In this document: positions 1 through 9,483 of the stretch, piece after piece
Position numbering within the stretch: position 1 is the first letter of the stretch
Layout of the letters: every line of letters starts with the position of its first letter
Origin: Tulasnella sp. 424
Lineage: Eukaryota; Basidiomycota; Agaricomycetes; Cantharellales; Tulasnellaceae
Assembly: GCA_019633425.1 (NCBI GenBank)
Contig: WSUB01000326.1
Span: 1-23,347 of the forward strand
Reading direction: 5' to 3'
Length of the DNA stretch: 23,347 nt
Notes under the pieces: model-generated
What the model was told of the DNA's origin: nothing
Databases searched by the model: none
The model's input: the letters and a program-made list of their open reading frames with translations, nothing else
Program-made: the position numbers and the translations under genes

Positions 1-232
1 GGGGTAAAGTGAGTAAATTGAAGTGATGGACCGAGAGTCGAAATCGAACTCTTCCACGGTCGTCCCGGCTTCCGCAGTGTAGAATGTGGGAATAAAAAAT
101 GTTCGGAAGCCCCGTCTTTTGTGCTGCAGCTCGCCTTTCCCCTTTGCTACTCTTGGTGTTTGCGGCAGGGAATCCTTCTGCACCTTTCGTGTAGAGTAAA
201 GAATACAGGAATAGAAGGAGAAGTCCAGTAAG
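1..232. other. Upstream flank, no gene seen
   Basis: No convincing reading frame crosses this stretch. It lies directly upstream of the protease-like gene and probably contains its promoter and 5' leader, but I see no clear TATA box or other defined element. A further 5' exon of that gene cannot be excluded. Confidence 0.3.
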
Positions 233-2475
233 ATGAACAAACGAGGTAGTCGAACACCAAAACAATGGTCCGGAACTAACATTGCATCTGGCGGAGTGTG
301 GAATTCTAGTCGGAGTTTTGAACCGATCTGGGGGGCGGGTTTGGATTTGCTCTTTTGTTCCGGCGTTTCATCAAAGACGGCAACTGATATATACTGGAGC
401 AGTTTGGCCTCTCTCGAGTCCCTCGCCGAACGTCTCTCCACACCACAAAGTCAAGTCGCTCAGCTCGTTTGTGATCTTTCGAATCATACACCAGTCTGTC
501 CCTTAGTTTCTTTATGATTATTCCATACTAACCATCTTGTTTTCCCTCTCTTCGTTCAGTGCTTTCTGCCCAAGTTGTCGAGGACTACATTCGCTTTGCT
601 ATGAGCTACCAGGAGGCTCAGAGCTCTGTTGACAAGTACAGTACTATATCCCCGACGACCTTCTCCTCTCTGGGCCTTGGCGGCGACGCCGCGCCCAGCG
701 CCGCTTCCTACACTTCTGATCCCCACGCTGTCTCCCAGGCGGAGGCTCAATCCTACTATTCAGGCCTTCATTCTGAGCCCACGTTGCTTTACCGCACGAG
801 CAAGAAGTGGTCCCCACCCCGCGGACCTCAGGCCCGGCGTCGTTTGAAGGAGTTGCGAGAAGTCTTCAACCATCCAATTACGACGGTCTGGAACCACGAC
901 TTGGGCTGGAGGGTTGTCAAGGTTCTGGACGCTCACACGGTCAGTTAATAGGTATCCATCTTATCGTAGAAGTTGCTAACTGGGATTTCTAGATCCTCTT
1001 TACGACGATAGACGTCGTTCGTTTCAAGATGGTCGAGGACGACGAACCACCCGCGGATGAAGAAGACGCCGATGAAGAAACGGTAGAGGCTAAGAAACCG
1101 ATCGTCGGTCCCGTCACTATTTGGATTGGCGTCTTCCCCGAGTCTACCTCCGCCACGGCTGCCCACGACGCGGCTCAGGACGTCCTAGCCCTTCTCAAGG
1201 ACTACCAGATCACCGACGTCGACGTCGACTTCCGCGAGTCCTACTACAGGCGCGAGGCCGGTCCTCAGCTTCTCGAACCCGTCGACGAGCTGGACCCACT
1301 CGCCGACGTCGTTAGTCCCCTCACTCCCGCCCTCGGCCTCCGCATCTCTACCAGGTCCAGGCCCGACGCTCAGGGAACGATGGCCTTATACCTCGCTGAG
1401 GGTGGCGGCAGCGATAAACTTTTGGGCCTTTCGTGCCGTCACGTCCTCATCGGATCGGAGGAAGCCAACGTCGACTACGTTCGCCACCCCAGTAGGCCTC
1501 GTAAAGACGTCCTCCTACTCGGCAACAAAGCCTTTACCAACCTTCTCGACTCGATCAAACTCAGGATCGGGCGACACGGCATGGCTGCCGAACGTTGGAA
1601 GGAGCGGATTGCAGGGTTCGAGGAGAGGGAGAAGGGCACCAACGCTGTCGACGTTGAGAGGGCCAAGGCGGCCCGGATTGAGACTCAGAGGTTGCTGGAC
1701 AAGGGGGAGAAGGCGATGGAGGCACTTGGAGCGTTGCTACCTCAGGTCAACAAGGACTGGAAGAAACCCAACAGCCGCGTCCTTGGCCACATCCTCCGCT
1801 CCCCAGCCATCAGTCTCGGCGTCGGTGAGCAACGTTTCACGGAGGACTGGGGAATTTTCAAGGTCAACCGGGCCAAGCTCGGTGACGGCTTCCAGGGCAA
1901 TAAGATGGACCTCGGTGCGTTTTGACTATCCGACTAAGACCGTCTACGAACCTAAATGTTATTTAAATGTAGGAACGAAGCTAGCGCCCGACGAGTTCAT
2001 GGTCAAATGTTTCCCCCGCGGAGACGCCAACTGGCAGTTTAAATATCCCTTAGATCGTCTGCTTCCACTTGTGGGCACCATTACCGACGACTTGATGCGC
2101 ACCTCCGACATGTGGGACTTGGACGGCGAACCGTGCTTGTTGGTCGTCAAGTGCGGCAATGCCACTGGCACCACCATCGGCCGCGCGAACGGCGTCTTCT
2201 CTATCGTTCGCAACTACTTCCTAGACATGTCCATCCGCCAAACCTCCATGGAGTGGGCGATAATCAACTACGACAGCGAATCGGAAGGCTTTTCGGAACC
2301 TGGCGATTCGGGCTCAATAATCGCCGACATCCGTGGCCGTATCGGTGGCATGCTTACCGGCGGTTCTGGTAAGGCGGAGTCCTCCGATATGACCTATGCC
2401 ACGCCGTTCTGGTGGCTCCTCGAGCGTATCAAGGCCAACGGGTTCCCTAACGCGCACCTCGGCGTCGTCCCCTAG
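233..2475 (+). CDS. Trypsin-like serine protease-type protein with long helical insert
   Basis: Proposed exons are 233-470, 560-939, 993-1914 and 1973-2475; phases agree at every junction and give about 680 aa. The introns at 940-992 (branch TGCTAAC) and 1915-1972 are well supported. The first intron (471-559) ends in a good acceptor after ATACTAAC, but its donor (GTGATC) and the ATG at 233 are weak; an alternative start is the in-frame ATG at 601. The second half carries a chymotrypsin-fold-like triad: His in LSCRHVL (about residue 356), Asp in EDWGIFKV (about 491) and Ser in EPGDSGS (about 626), followed by a GG-containing strand expected of such proteases. About 135 residues separate His from Asp, far more than in trypsin, and include a Lys/Glu/Arg-rich, probably helical insert. 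No signal peptide is seen, so it is likely intracellular. The N-terminal 200 to 300 residues are unrecognised. The substrate is unknown, and activity is inferred from motifs only. Confidence 0.75.
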
Positions 2476-3610
2476 GCATCTCGACATCAACAACGACCGG
2501 TTTTTTTTTTCTGCGACTTCTTCTCTTTCTTCTACGCTCCACTCGTATATCGTTATCCCCACTCTTCTATCCCCACTCATCCTGTACCCCCTCTTATATG
2601 TTGAATTAACATTGTTGGCTTTGTTGTTTAAACCGCGCGTGATGGAATGAAGTTCGATATCTAGGCAAGGAAGTTGACTTAGGCACTTATTAGCGCTCTA
2701 GTGCTGAGTGTGGCTTGGCTTTCTTCTCGTTGACGACTTCGCCGTCGCGACTCGCTTATATCCTTTTCATCCTTAAGACCCTACTTGGTAACTTCTTCTT
2801 ACGACTTAACTCTTACGACTTCACTCCGGTGTAATTGCCTAAAGAGGGAATTAAGCGCCCATACCTCGCGCTGCCCGAGCCTTCCCCTTCGCATAGAAGG
2901 CCCGAGAAAGAGATACATTGGCTTTGAATAGTGTAGAATACTCTGGAATGCTCTTAACTCACTAGTAAATGCGGGTTCTGCCCCAGGAGAGGCAGAACAA
3001 CCCTTCCATCACCCCATCTACCCAAATCGCCTCAGCGCAAAGTCGTCGCCGCCGTCCTAGATAGCCCCGACATCTTTCGACCTCTAGCAAGCTCGAAACC
3101 TCGGCGAACCTCGCGATAGGTACGTAGTTGTAATTGCCTTACTATTAGCTACATTCTTTACTAGTAGGACTACGTCAATAAATGATTCCTTTTAAGGTAA
3201 TCGTTATTATCGGCGCCCCCCCCCCCTTTCGCCCTTCCCCGGATTGGCGAACTCCCTGTTGGGAAATCTCTTACGCTTTCAGTACCATACAAAAGCTCTC
3301 GTCAACACGATGCTATAGATAATAAAATAGTACCTTTGAATGTATCATAATGCGGATTAAGAGACGCCACGAACAAGTCGTGATAAGGTGAAGCACCCCG
3401 AGACAGGTCCAGGGTGATGAGCCTCGCGCAAGTTAGAGAAAGGGGGTAATCCGGAGGATCCCCGTTATTCGGGGCCGAATCCACTCTTTTTATTACGGCG
3501 GGTATAGTGTGATTCAACCAACTACATTGACTTCTAACGGCGGCTTCAAGGCGGTAGGCTACCTTGATGACAACCCTTACGTCCAAACCAACCGTTGACA
3601 CTCCTGCGCA
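2476..3610. other. Intergenic region between convergent genes
   Basis: This 1.1 kb stretch separates two genes that point toward each other, so it should hold both 3' ends. It starts with a run of ten T at 2501-2510 followed by CT-rich DNA, likely 3' UTR of the protease-like gene. It also holds an 11-bp direct repeat, a short hairpin (GTTCTGCC at 2975-2982 against GGCAGAAC at 2991-2998) and a run of eleven C at 3216-3226. Some of it may be transposon debris, but no coding sequence is recognisable. Confidence 0.4.
2830..3139. repeat. 11-bp direct repeat flanking about 290 bp
   Basis: TGTAATTGCCT occurs at 2830-2840 and again at 3129-3139, 299 bp apart. The first copy opens a stretch beginning with TG, as retroelement LTRs do, but I find no matching CA end, target-site duplication, primer-binding site or internal coding region. 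It could be an LTR fragment or chance. Confidence 0.25.
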
Positions 3611-5030
3611 CTACTGAACATCCTGGCTGGACTGTAAATCCAAAACCTTGATATCTTCGATCTGAACGGCATGGTATTAATACTGAGGGCAGCACGAGAA
3701 AGTCGAGCAGTCCAAAACATACAGTGTCCATGATGTTTTGCAAGGTTGGTCGGTCGCTTCGCTCCTTGTTCCAGCACCTTTTCATCAGGGCCCAGGCTTC
3801 GTTCACAGCTCTTGGAGAGAGTCGTGTTATTGGGTGATCCGCTGGTTGAGGTTGGCTGCCCCCCATGACGGCAAGAGTTATTCTCGCTGGAATCTTTCTC
3901 CACTTATAGTACGGCGCTTTGCCGCTGAGTGCCTAGCAAATGGCATCAGGCCCAAGCACCGAGAAATAAAAAAGAGATAACAGTACCTGCAGCATGAGCC
4001 CTCCGAATGAAAAAGCGTCCGCCGTGGTATCTCCCTTCCCCCCGTTCAAAATCTCAGGGGGAGCGAACGAGAGAGTGAGAACAGGGTTTGAAGTTGTGAA
4101 GCCGGTCGAAAGTTCATCCATCATCCGGGATACTCCGAAGTCGCATATACTTGCTTCCTCCGCGTCATTGATCAGGATGTTTTCCTGTTTTGCCAAACAT
4201 CAGTTTGGGCCTAGGAACAAGCACGGAGAGGACGAGTCCTACGCCTTTAATGTCGAGATGTGCGATTGGGAAGGGCTCGAATGTATGAAGGAAGTTGAGT
4301 CCTCCGGCAGCTTGATGCAGCTAAACCGAATGATGAGTTGCCCGCCGAAACAGCACAGCATGGGTCAAGACTCACGAGGGCCAAAACATCGGCATTTGAA
4401 TGCTTGCTGAGGTAGACATTCATGTTCCCGTTTCTATAGTACGGTGAAACTAGAAAGGGGCAATCCCCAAGCAGGACACTGTTCGTACTCCGCATGAAGC
4501 CCAGGAGTGGTGTAATATTGGGGTGACGAGCCTTTTGCCAGACCAACATCTCCCGGCCGAGCCGCTGGTGGTCCCGTTGGCATTGCACGAAGTAAGTGAT
4601 CGAACGAAACGCCTTTGTGTAAATTCGCCGCACGGACCCTGTCTATCTTGGCCATCTGTTTTGGGTAGTCCTGGTTCCCTTCTTTGCTCATCCCAGAGAA
4701 CCGCAATACTTTTACTGCAACCTGTGAGGCATGCAGTCAATGGTGGGTTTACCGTTGGACACTGAATAGAAGCGGTCGTACCGAGACGTTTGTTTTGCTC
4801 CAACTGGGTTTCCACGTACCCCTGTAAACATCGGCACATCCACCGAATGCGAAGGGTTTTGATTCAAGTTGGATAGTGTGGGCATCGATGATCTCTTCGG
4901 CTTCGGGTGCATCGACGTCGGATATGTATCCTTCTGAACTATACGTGCTGCTACCAGTCAGTTGTGGTTGAAGTGGCGTCTTGGGAAAAAATTTGATCAG
5001 ACGCTGATACACAAAGTCCAGACAGACCAT
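3611..5030 (-). CDS. Protein kinase, probably TKL-type (fungal expanded family)
   Basis: Seven exons on the minus strand: 5030-4782, 4721-4638, 4564-4376, 4320-4243, 4184-3987, 3932-3723 and 3661-3611. Every exon is a multiple of three, all introns are phase 0 and 54 to 73 nt long, and the product is 352 aa. Kinase landmarks appear in order: glycine-rich loop FAFGGCADVYRG (about 60-71), VAVK with catalytic Lys87, an alpha-C segment with RLGREMLVW, catalytic loop HLDIKGEN (195-202), DFG (215-217), APPE (241-244), DAFSFG, and a C-lobe ending in LMKRCW...RPT. The CW...RP ending and the overall look match tyrosine-kinase-like Ser/Thr kinases that are greatly expanded in Agaricomycetes. The Arg of HRD is replaced by Leu, making it a non-RD kinase. 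No transmembrane or extra domain is seen. The start is the first ATG in frame; a phase-2 acceptor near 4950 means an earlier 5' exon is possible. Substrate unknown. Confidence 0.85.
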
Positions 5031-6093
5031 AAGTGCTCACCAGACTATCTGATGGAGGTCTTAGCAGGTCGTATGAGCGCATTGGCATTGGTCGAGAGTA
5101 GCGGTTGGGAACAAAGAGAGGGTGATGCGAGCCCTGGGCGGCTAAGGTGGGTGAGGCAGCTTATGGGAACGAAGCAAATAAGAGTCAACGATCGGCAATC
5201 ATTCGGCACGCAGCACGCGTCCCCGACGAAGGATGACTAACTCAGTGCGGAACGTGGTCTGCATGTTGCGGCCGTACCCACCAGCCTGGAGTCTGCGGAC
5301 GGGAAGGGCTCGCTGCCCGCAAACCGTAAAAGTCTAATATTATACGGATCAGCGGAAGCTTCCGAACCGCAGGCTGACGGGGTAGGGGAAGCTTTAGGGT
5401 TTGCGCGGAAATTGAGGATCTTTGACCCATTAGCAGCTACACAATGGGGTTCCTGGTCATTGGCGGGCAGCGTGCGTCTCGAAATGCCGTGTGCTGGACG
5501 CGTCTCGGGAGCTCGGTGGAATTGAGCCGTATTCACGCTGGAGTGAGAGTCCAGGAGTTATTTGTTGGTTTGATAGGCTTGGATATCGTAGGTCTAAATG
5601 AGCTGATCTAATTAGCATTCCGACGCAACGGCAACAACAAGGACAGCTTGGGCGAGCCGCACATTCTGGGTAACCTATCGCGAGTTTCCCTGCCACAAGC
5701 CGGTTCGTCATGTCCCAGATTCCGGTAAGAGACGGTGTAAACAGCCTTGTAGAGGTACGAACAGCGGGACGAGGGCTAGGGTTATTCAATTGTCGAGAGT
5801 TACATTCGCAGCCGAACACGTTAGCATGACAAGCTATGGGTGAGCAGCAGGGAGAAAAGATCAGCTCGAAAGATTGCACAACGGCACAAGAGTGCCATAC
5901 GGAGGACCCACTATTTCACGAAGGACGCACCAGGAAAGAAAAAAATGATGCAAAGCTGTGGGTCGACCGCGTTTTCCACGCCATGAGGTTCAGTCCCCGG
6001 GCTTCCTAAAACCGAAGGTTCTTGGACTCCCACACGTCACTCATCCTTGGGAGGACGTTGGTGCCAGAGCTTCTGTTCAGATATCCGGATGGG

Positions 6094-6135
6094 TAATTTG
6101 AGCTATAAGCAATAGAATCGTGGTAGCTCAAATTA
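6094..6135. repeat. Perfect 12-bp inverted repeat
   Basis: TAATTTGAGCTA at 6094-6105 is the exact reverse complement of TAGCTCAAATTA at 6124-6135, with an 18-nt loop between them. It is AT-rich and sits in DNA with no gene. It could form a hairpin, be a remnant of a small inverted-repeat element, or be chance. Confidence 0.5.
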
Positions 6136-6651
6136 AGTGTAGTTTATGAAGATGCTATGGAATGGGAGCTAAGCGCCCGAGCATCGGAAGCACGAGGGAA
6201 CTCCCTACCGAAAACCCGTCAATTGCAGGCCACTCCTGCGACCCCGATCCTTTGCACATGTTGCGATGCTACGGCACAAACAAGAGGCTGCGTATGCAAT
6301 AGGAAACTTGGTGCGACTGTGATAAGCGAATGAGGAAGGGATGATGGGTGACAAGGTGTTTCCAACGTTGATATTCATGTTGAGATGATCATCTACCGAC
6401 ATCCTGGCCGGCGTCACCATCTGAAATTACGGAGGGGTCAGAGACTACGGGATAGGTCGAGATGTTCGACCTCCTTCATACCTCCGGATGGGTCCGGAAC
6501 CTCCGTAACGGAGGGCTTATTGCTGTGGGTGCCGGGCACAGCGTTCCACGGACTCCCTCTCGCTCCGACCAGCTCCAAGATCGCCTCCCGCTTCAACCTG
6601 AGGAGGGTCCTCTCTGCCACTGCAGGAGCGTGAGTCGGCGGCGAGTGTTCG

Positions 6652-7036
6652 TCAGCCAAAAGTCTCGCTAATGGGAAACAGGTTCGACCTGCGACAGCAA
6701 CCAGTGTCGTCAAGACTGTCCGAGGTACGGCCGTTGGCCATGGCTGTGGACAGAATGATCAAGAGCCGGGGGTTATCAAAGTAGAAACCACCGAGACCCA
6801 ATTTATGGAAACCATGCAGATGATCTGTAGTCGAGATGCCGAAGTGGACTGGAGAATCGATTTGCGAGGTTATTGGCTTTACTGTCGTTGGCGCCGTGAT
6901 TCCAAACTGGTCGCGGCTGAAATGCCGTTCTGGCTTCGATACGACGGCATAATCCCGCGACAAGGTCCCTGCCGGGTTTAACCGCCAATAGCGCCGTCTA
7001 AGACCGTAGACGCCTCTGAGTACGGCCGCCACGCTG
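6652..7036 (-). other. Possible exon of an unrecognised gene
   Basis: A frame of about 126 codons is open on the minus strand with no ATG at its head. It begins just after a plausible splice acceptor (TTTCATCCAG). Codons are often C- or G-ending, as in the real genes here, and the product contains hydrophobic and Gly-rich stretches such as HKLGLGGFYFDNP. The plus strand is also open over much of the same DNA, and a competing spliced plus-strand frame (about 6385-6783, donor GTGAGT near 6632) can be drawn. I recognise no family in either, so strand and reality are uncertain. Confidence 0.25.
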
Positions 7037-7280
7037 GATGAAAGATTGGGCTATGTGATTGCCAACTTCTAGCAAAACATCGACCATACAGTATACAGAG
7101 TATCAAAACTACAGATAGCATACAGACAACTGTCCGTTCTTACAAGCTCAACGCTCGGCTCTCCGGTTAGGGTAACGGTATTCGTACAGTAACATAGGCG
7201 GTCATTCCTATTTCGTGAAGTAAGTAGTTTTGGGGAGTAGTGTCGGTTATCCCTTATGGGAGTCGTTAAAGCGGATCAGT

Positions 7281-9483
7281 TCACTCAGAGACGCTGGTCA
7301 TTTCCATAAGCCGCTGGACGTGGTTGAGTTGGAATGCTGCAGGAGGAGCATCGAAGATGTCAGCATAGGTCAGCGGTGGGAAGGAAACCCTAAAGATTTA
7401 CCGAAGTTCGGGTATGCCCCGCTCAGCTTCTTCGTCGCTTCCATTAGCCGGGCGATATAACCGTCGACTTCGGCAACCTCTGCTTGGCTGGCCCTCCGTG
7501 TTATCAATCTTTGGCGATGGGCGACGAGAACCTCGGCTCCAGCAGCCCAGCAGTGCTAATTAATGTGCATAGCAGGCCTTCATCAGAACCTAACCAGAAA
7601 ATGCGATCGTACACAGCTCAAAGGCTAACTCACCCCATAGACACAGCAGCCTTTCAAACCCTCCTGTTCCGGCATCCCGACTATCAATCGACTCATTTGC
7701 TTGGCCGCGTCGACTTGCTCTCCTTCAGTAACCCGGTCTTTGAGCTCGAGCAAGGCGCCGATACCGAATGTGTGGGCAGAAATGATCGAGCTCCAGAATG
7801 GCAAGCCTTCTTCGATCGCGTCTCTGACGGGAGGAAGGCCCAAGAGGAATGCCTTGATAGCTCCATGAAGAGTAGCTAAATCCCTTTGGTCGACTCGTTC
7901 GGGGGCTGTGGGGCGAACGGAATTAGCGAGGCGAAAAGCGTAGTCGACCTTTCCAAAGCTAACCTTTCTGCTCCATGTTCATAACAGCCCTTGCACGCTC
8001 GTACAGAGCCATTCCCTTGATGTGACATGTAAAGTGAGAGTCTGGACGTCTGTTAAATACCGCTTGCTGTGCAGTAGTGCTGGGAGGCGTTGCTTTGAAT
8101 GTGTCCATAATGGTCTCGATGTCCTCGTGCCGGAGATCGTTCTGCTCGCAGTTGCTCATAAATACAAGTTCGAAGCTCGGGAGCAGGAATCTAGAACTCA
8201 CAGTCTCATATTCCGCAGCTGGGCGAGGCAATACAGCAATAATTCCATCTTGGTCCTCATTCAAGGCTGGAGGGAAGCCGGTCACAATGCTTGCGACCTT
8301 GTCTCTCAGGTAAATTCCCCAAAAGCACATGATCCTCTCCGCGAGGTCGATTTGATTCGCGGGAGGTGGAAGCAAAATGGTCTTATCTTGTCCTGTCAAA
8401 GCGGGGGGTAATGTGGGCTGGGCATTTGGGTCGAAAATAGGGGACACAATCTGGTGCAAGCCGCAGGAGAGAGCCATCCGGGAGGCACCGCACTGGTGGT
8501 GGTATCTATGGGGATACAGTACAGAGTTAGTTAGGGAGGTAGGCCGGGGTATATGGAAAGGATGCGGCTAACCCTTCCAAATACCGCCCCCTTTTGATGA
8601 AGTAACCAGTCACAAGACAGGTGCCTTTGAGGTAATCCATAAGACGATCGCACCATGCCAAACTGTCGGTCTGGGCTTTCCTTGCCCTCGCGAGGAAATG
8701 ATTTTCCAACCTAACGAGAGAGTACGTAGAGGTGGGGTTGGGGAAGGCAACGGATGTGTAATAACACGCGACAAGGTACATCGCTTCCAGCAGCGCCCGG
8801 TGTGGTGCTTGAGGCGAATCCGGGGGTTCGGCCAGCGAAGCGAGGAAGGACGGGTAATGGAAGTAGAGGTGGTCCTCGTCGGCAAATGCAAGTGTGATCC
8901 CGACTCTGGTTAATTGTGAAATGATGACAAGCGCGATCGGGAATGACTAAGCCGCAAGGTCAAGAGCAAACGGTAATGACTGAGAATACTCACAGATAGT
9001 CTCTAATAGCAGGCGGGAGGACGTCGGCATCCCACCAGCGCCCTGTCATCTCCGCAGGTCGAGGGTGGAAGGGGCGGGGAGGAAGCTCCGCTGCTGGAGA
9101 TGGGGACTTGCTGACCGTTCGGCTTACCGAAAGATTGGAGGCGGAGGAGGCTTCCTCAGTGAGGCGTTCTAATTTTTCTTCAAGCTTTTTGACGTGTTGC
9201 TCGAGGAAGTACCGGTGAGGCTTCGTTCCAGAGGCTTCTTCGGCTGCCAGAGCCGCTCTGGTGGGGACGGACCGTCGATAATAGTCGCATTCAGGATAAA
9301 GACCCTCGCATGGCTTGAACGGTACAACAATATGTGAGTTCGAGTTATTCAGCGTTGTTGAGCGATGGAGCGGGTGGAGAACATCAGGAAGCGAGCGAAT
9401 GCGGGGTTTGGTCGAAAACTGCTTACCCTGTTCCTAGAGATGCACTCTTTGCACGGCTCGCGCTTGCTTCGTTTTGCGGGCAT
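7281..9483 (-). CDS. Fungal-specific transcription factor with atypical Zn cluster
   Basis: Eight exons on the minus strand: 9483-9427, 9313-8994, 8905-8573, 8505-8202, 8141-7964, 7905-7634, 7555-7402 and 7336-7281. All phases match, and the product is 557 aa. The N-terminus is basic and then has C-X2-C-X6-C-X6-C (Cys 11, 14, 21, 28), which looks like a Zn2Cys6 DNA-binding cluster lacking two of its six cysteines. A short amphipathic, coiled-coil-like stretch follows (about 54-70, FLEQHVKKLEEKLERL), the usual dimerisation element. The middle carries the fungal-specific transcription factor domain: PHRALLEAMYLVACY, then GRYLEGYHHQCGASRMALSC, then ERIMCFWGIYLRDK and GFPPAL. The protein should act in the nucleus as a regulator; its targets are unknown. 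No clustered biosynthetic genes flank it. The family call is firm, but DNA-binding ability is in doubt because of the reduced cluster. Confidence 0.85.

Larger units (their letters stand above)
5031..7280. other. Gene-poor region between two minus-strand genes
   Basis: This 2.25 kb stretch lies upstream of the kinase and downstream of the transcription factor. Most open stretches here are short, overlap on both strands and resemble no family I know. The only part with coding-like codon use is 6652-7036 on the minus strand, listed separately. A perfect 12-bp hairpin lies at 6094-6135. The kinase promoter must lie just above 5030, but I could not place a TATA box with confidence. Confidence 0.35.

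Noticed and set aside
20..60. tRNA-like T-arm string near the left edge
   Set aside because: The surrounding bases do not form a cloverleaf on either strand.
5041..5120. Extra 5' exon of the kinase (MPMRSYDLL... on the minus strand)
   Set aside because: A good donor (GTGAGC) and an acceptor near 4950 exist, but the phases do not agree with the kinase frame.
5457..5879. 140-codon minus-strand open frame
   Set aside because: It is Cys/Ser/Pro-rich with no conserved pattern and no plausible splice partners.
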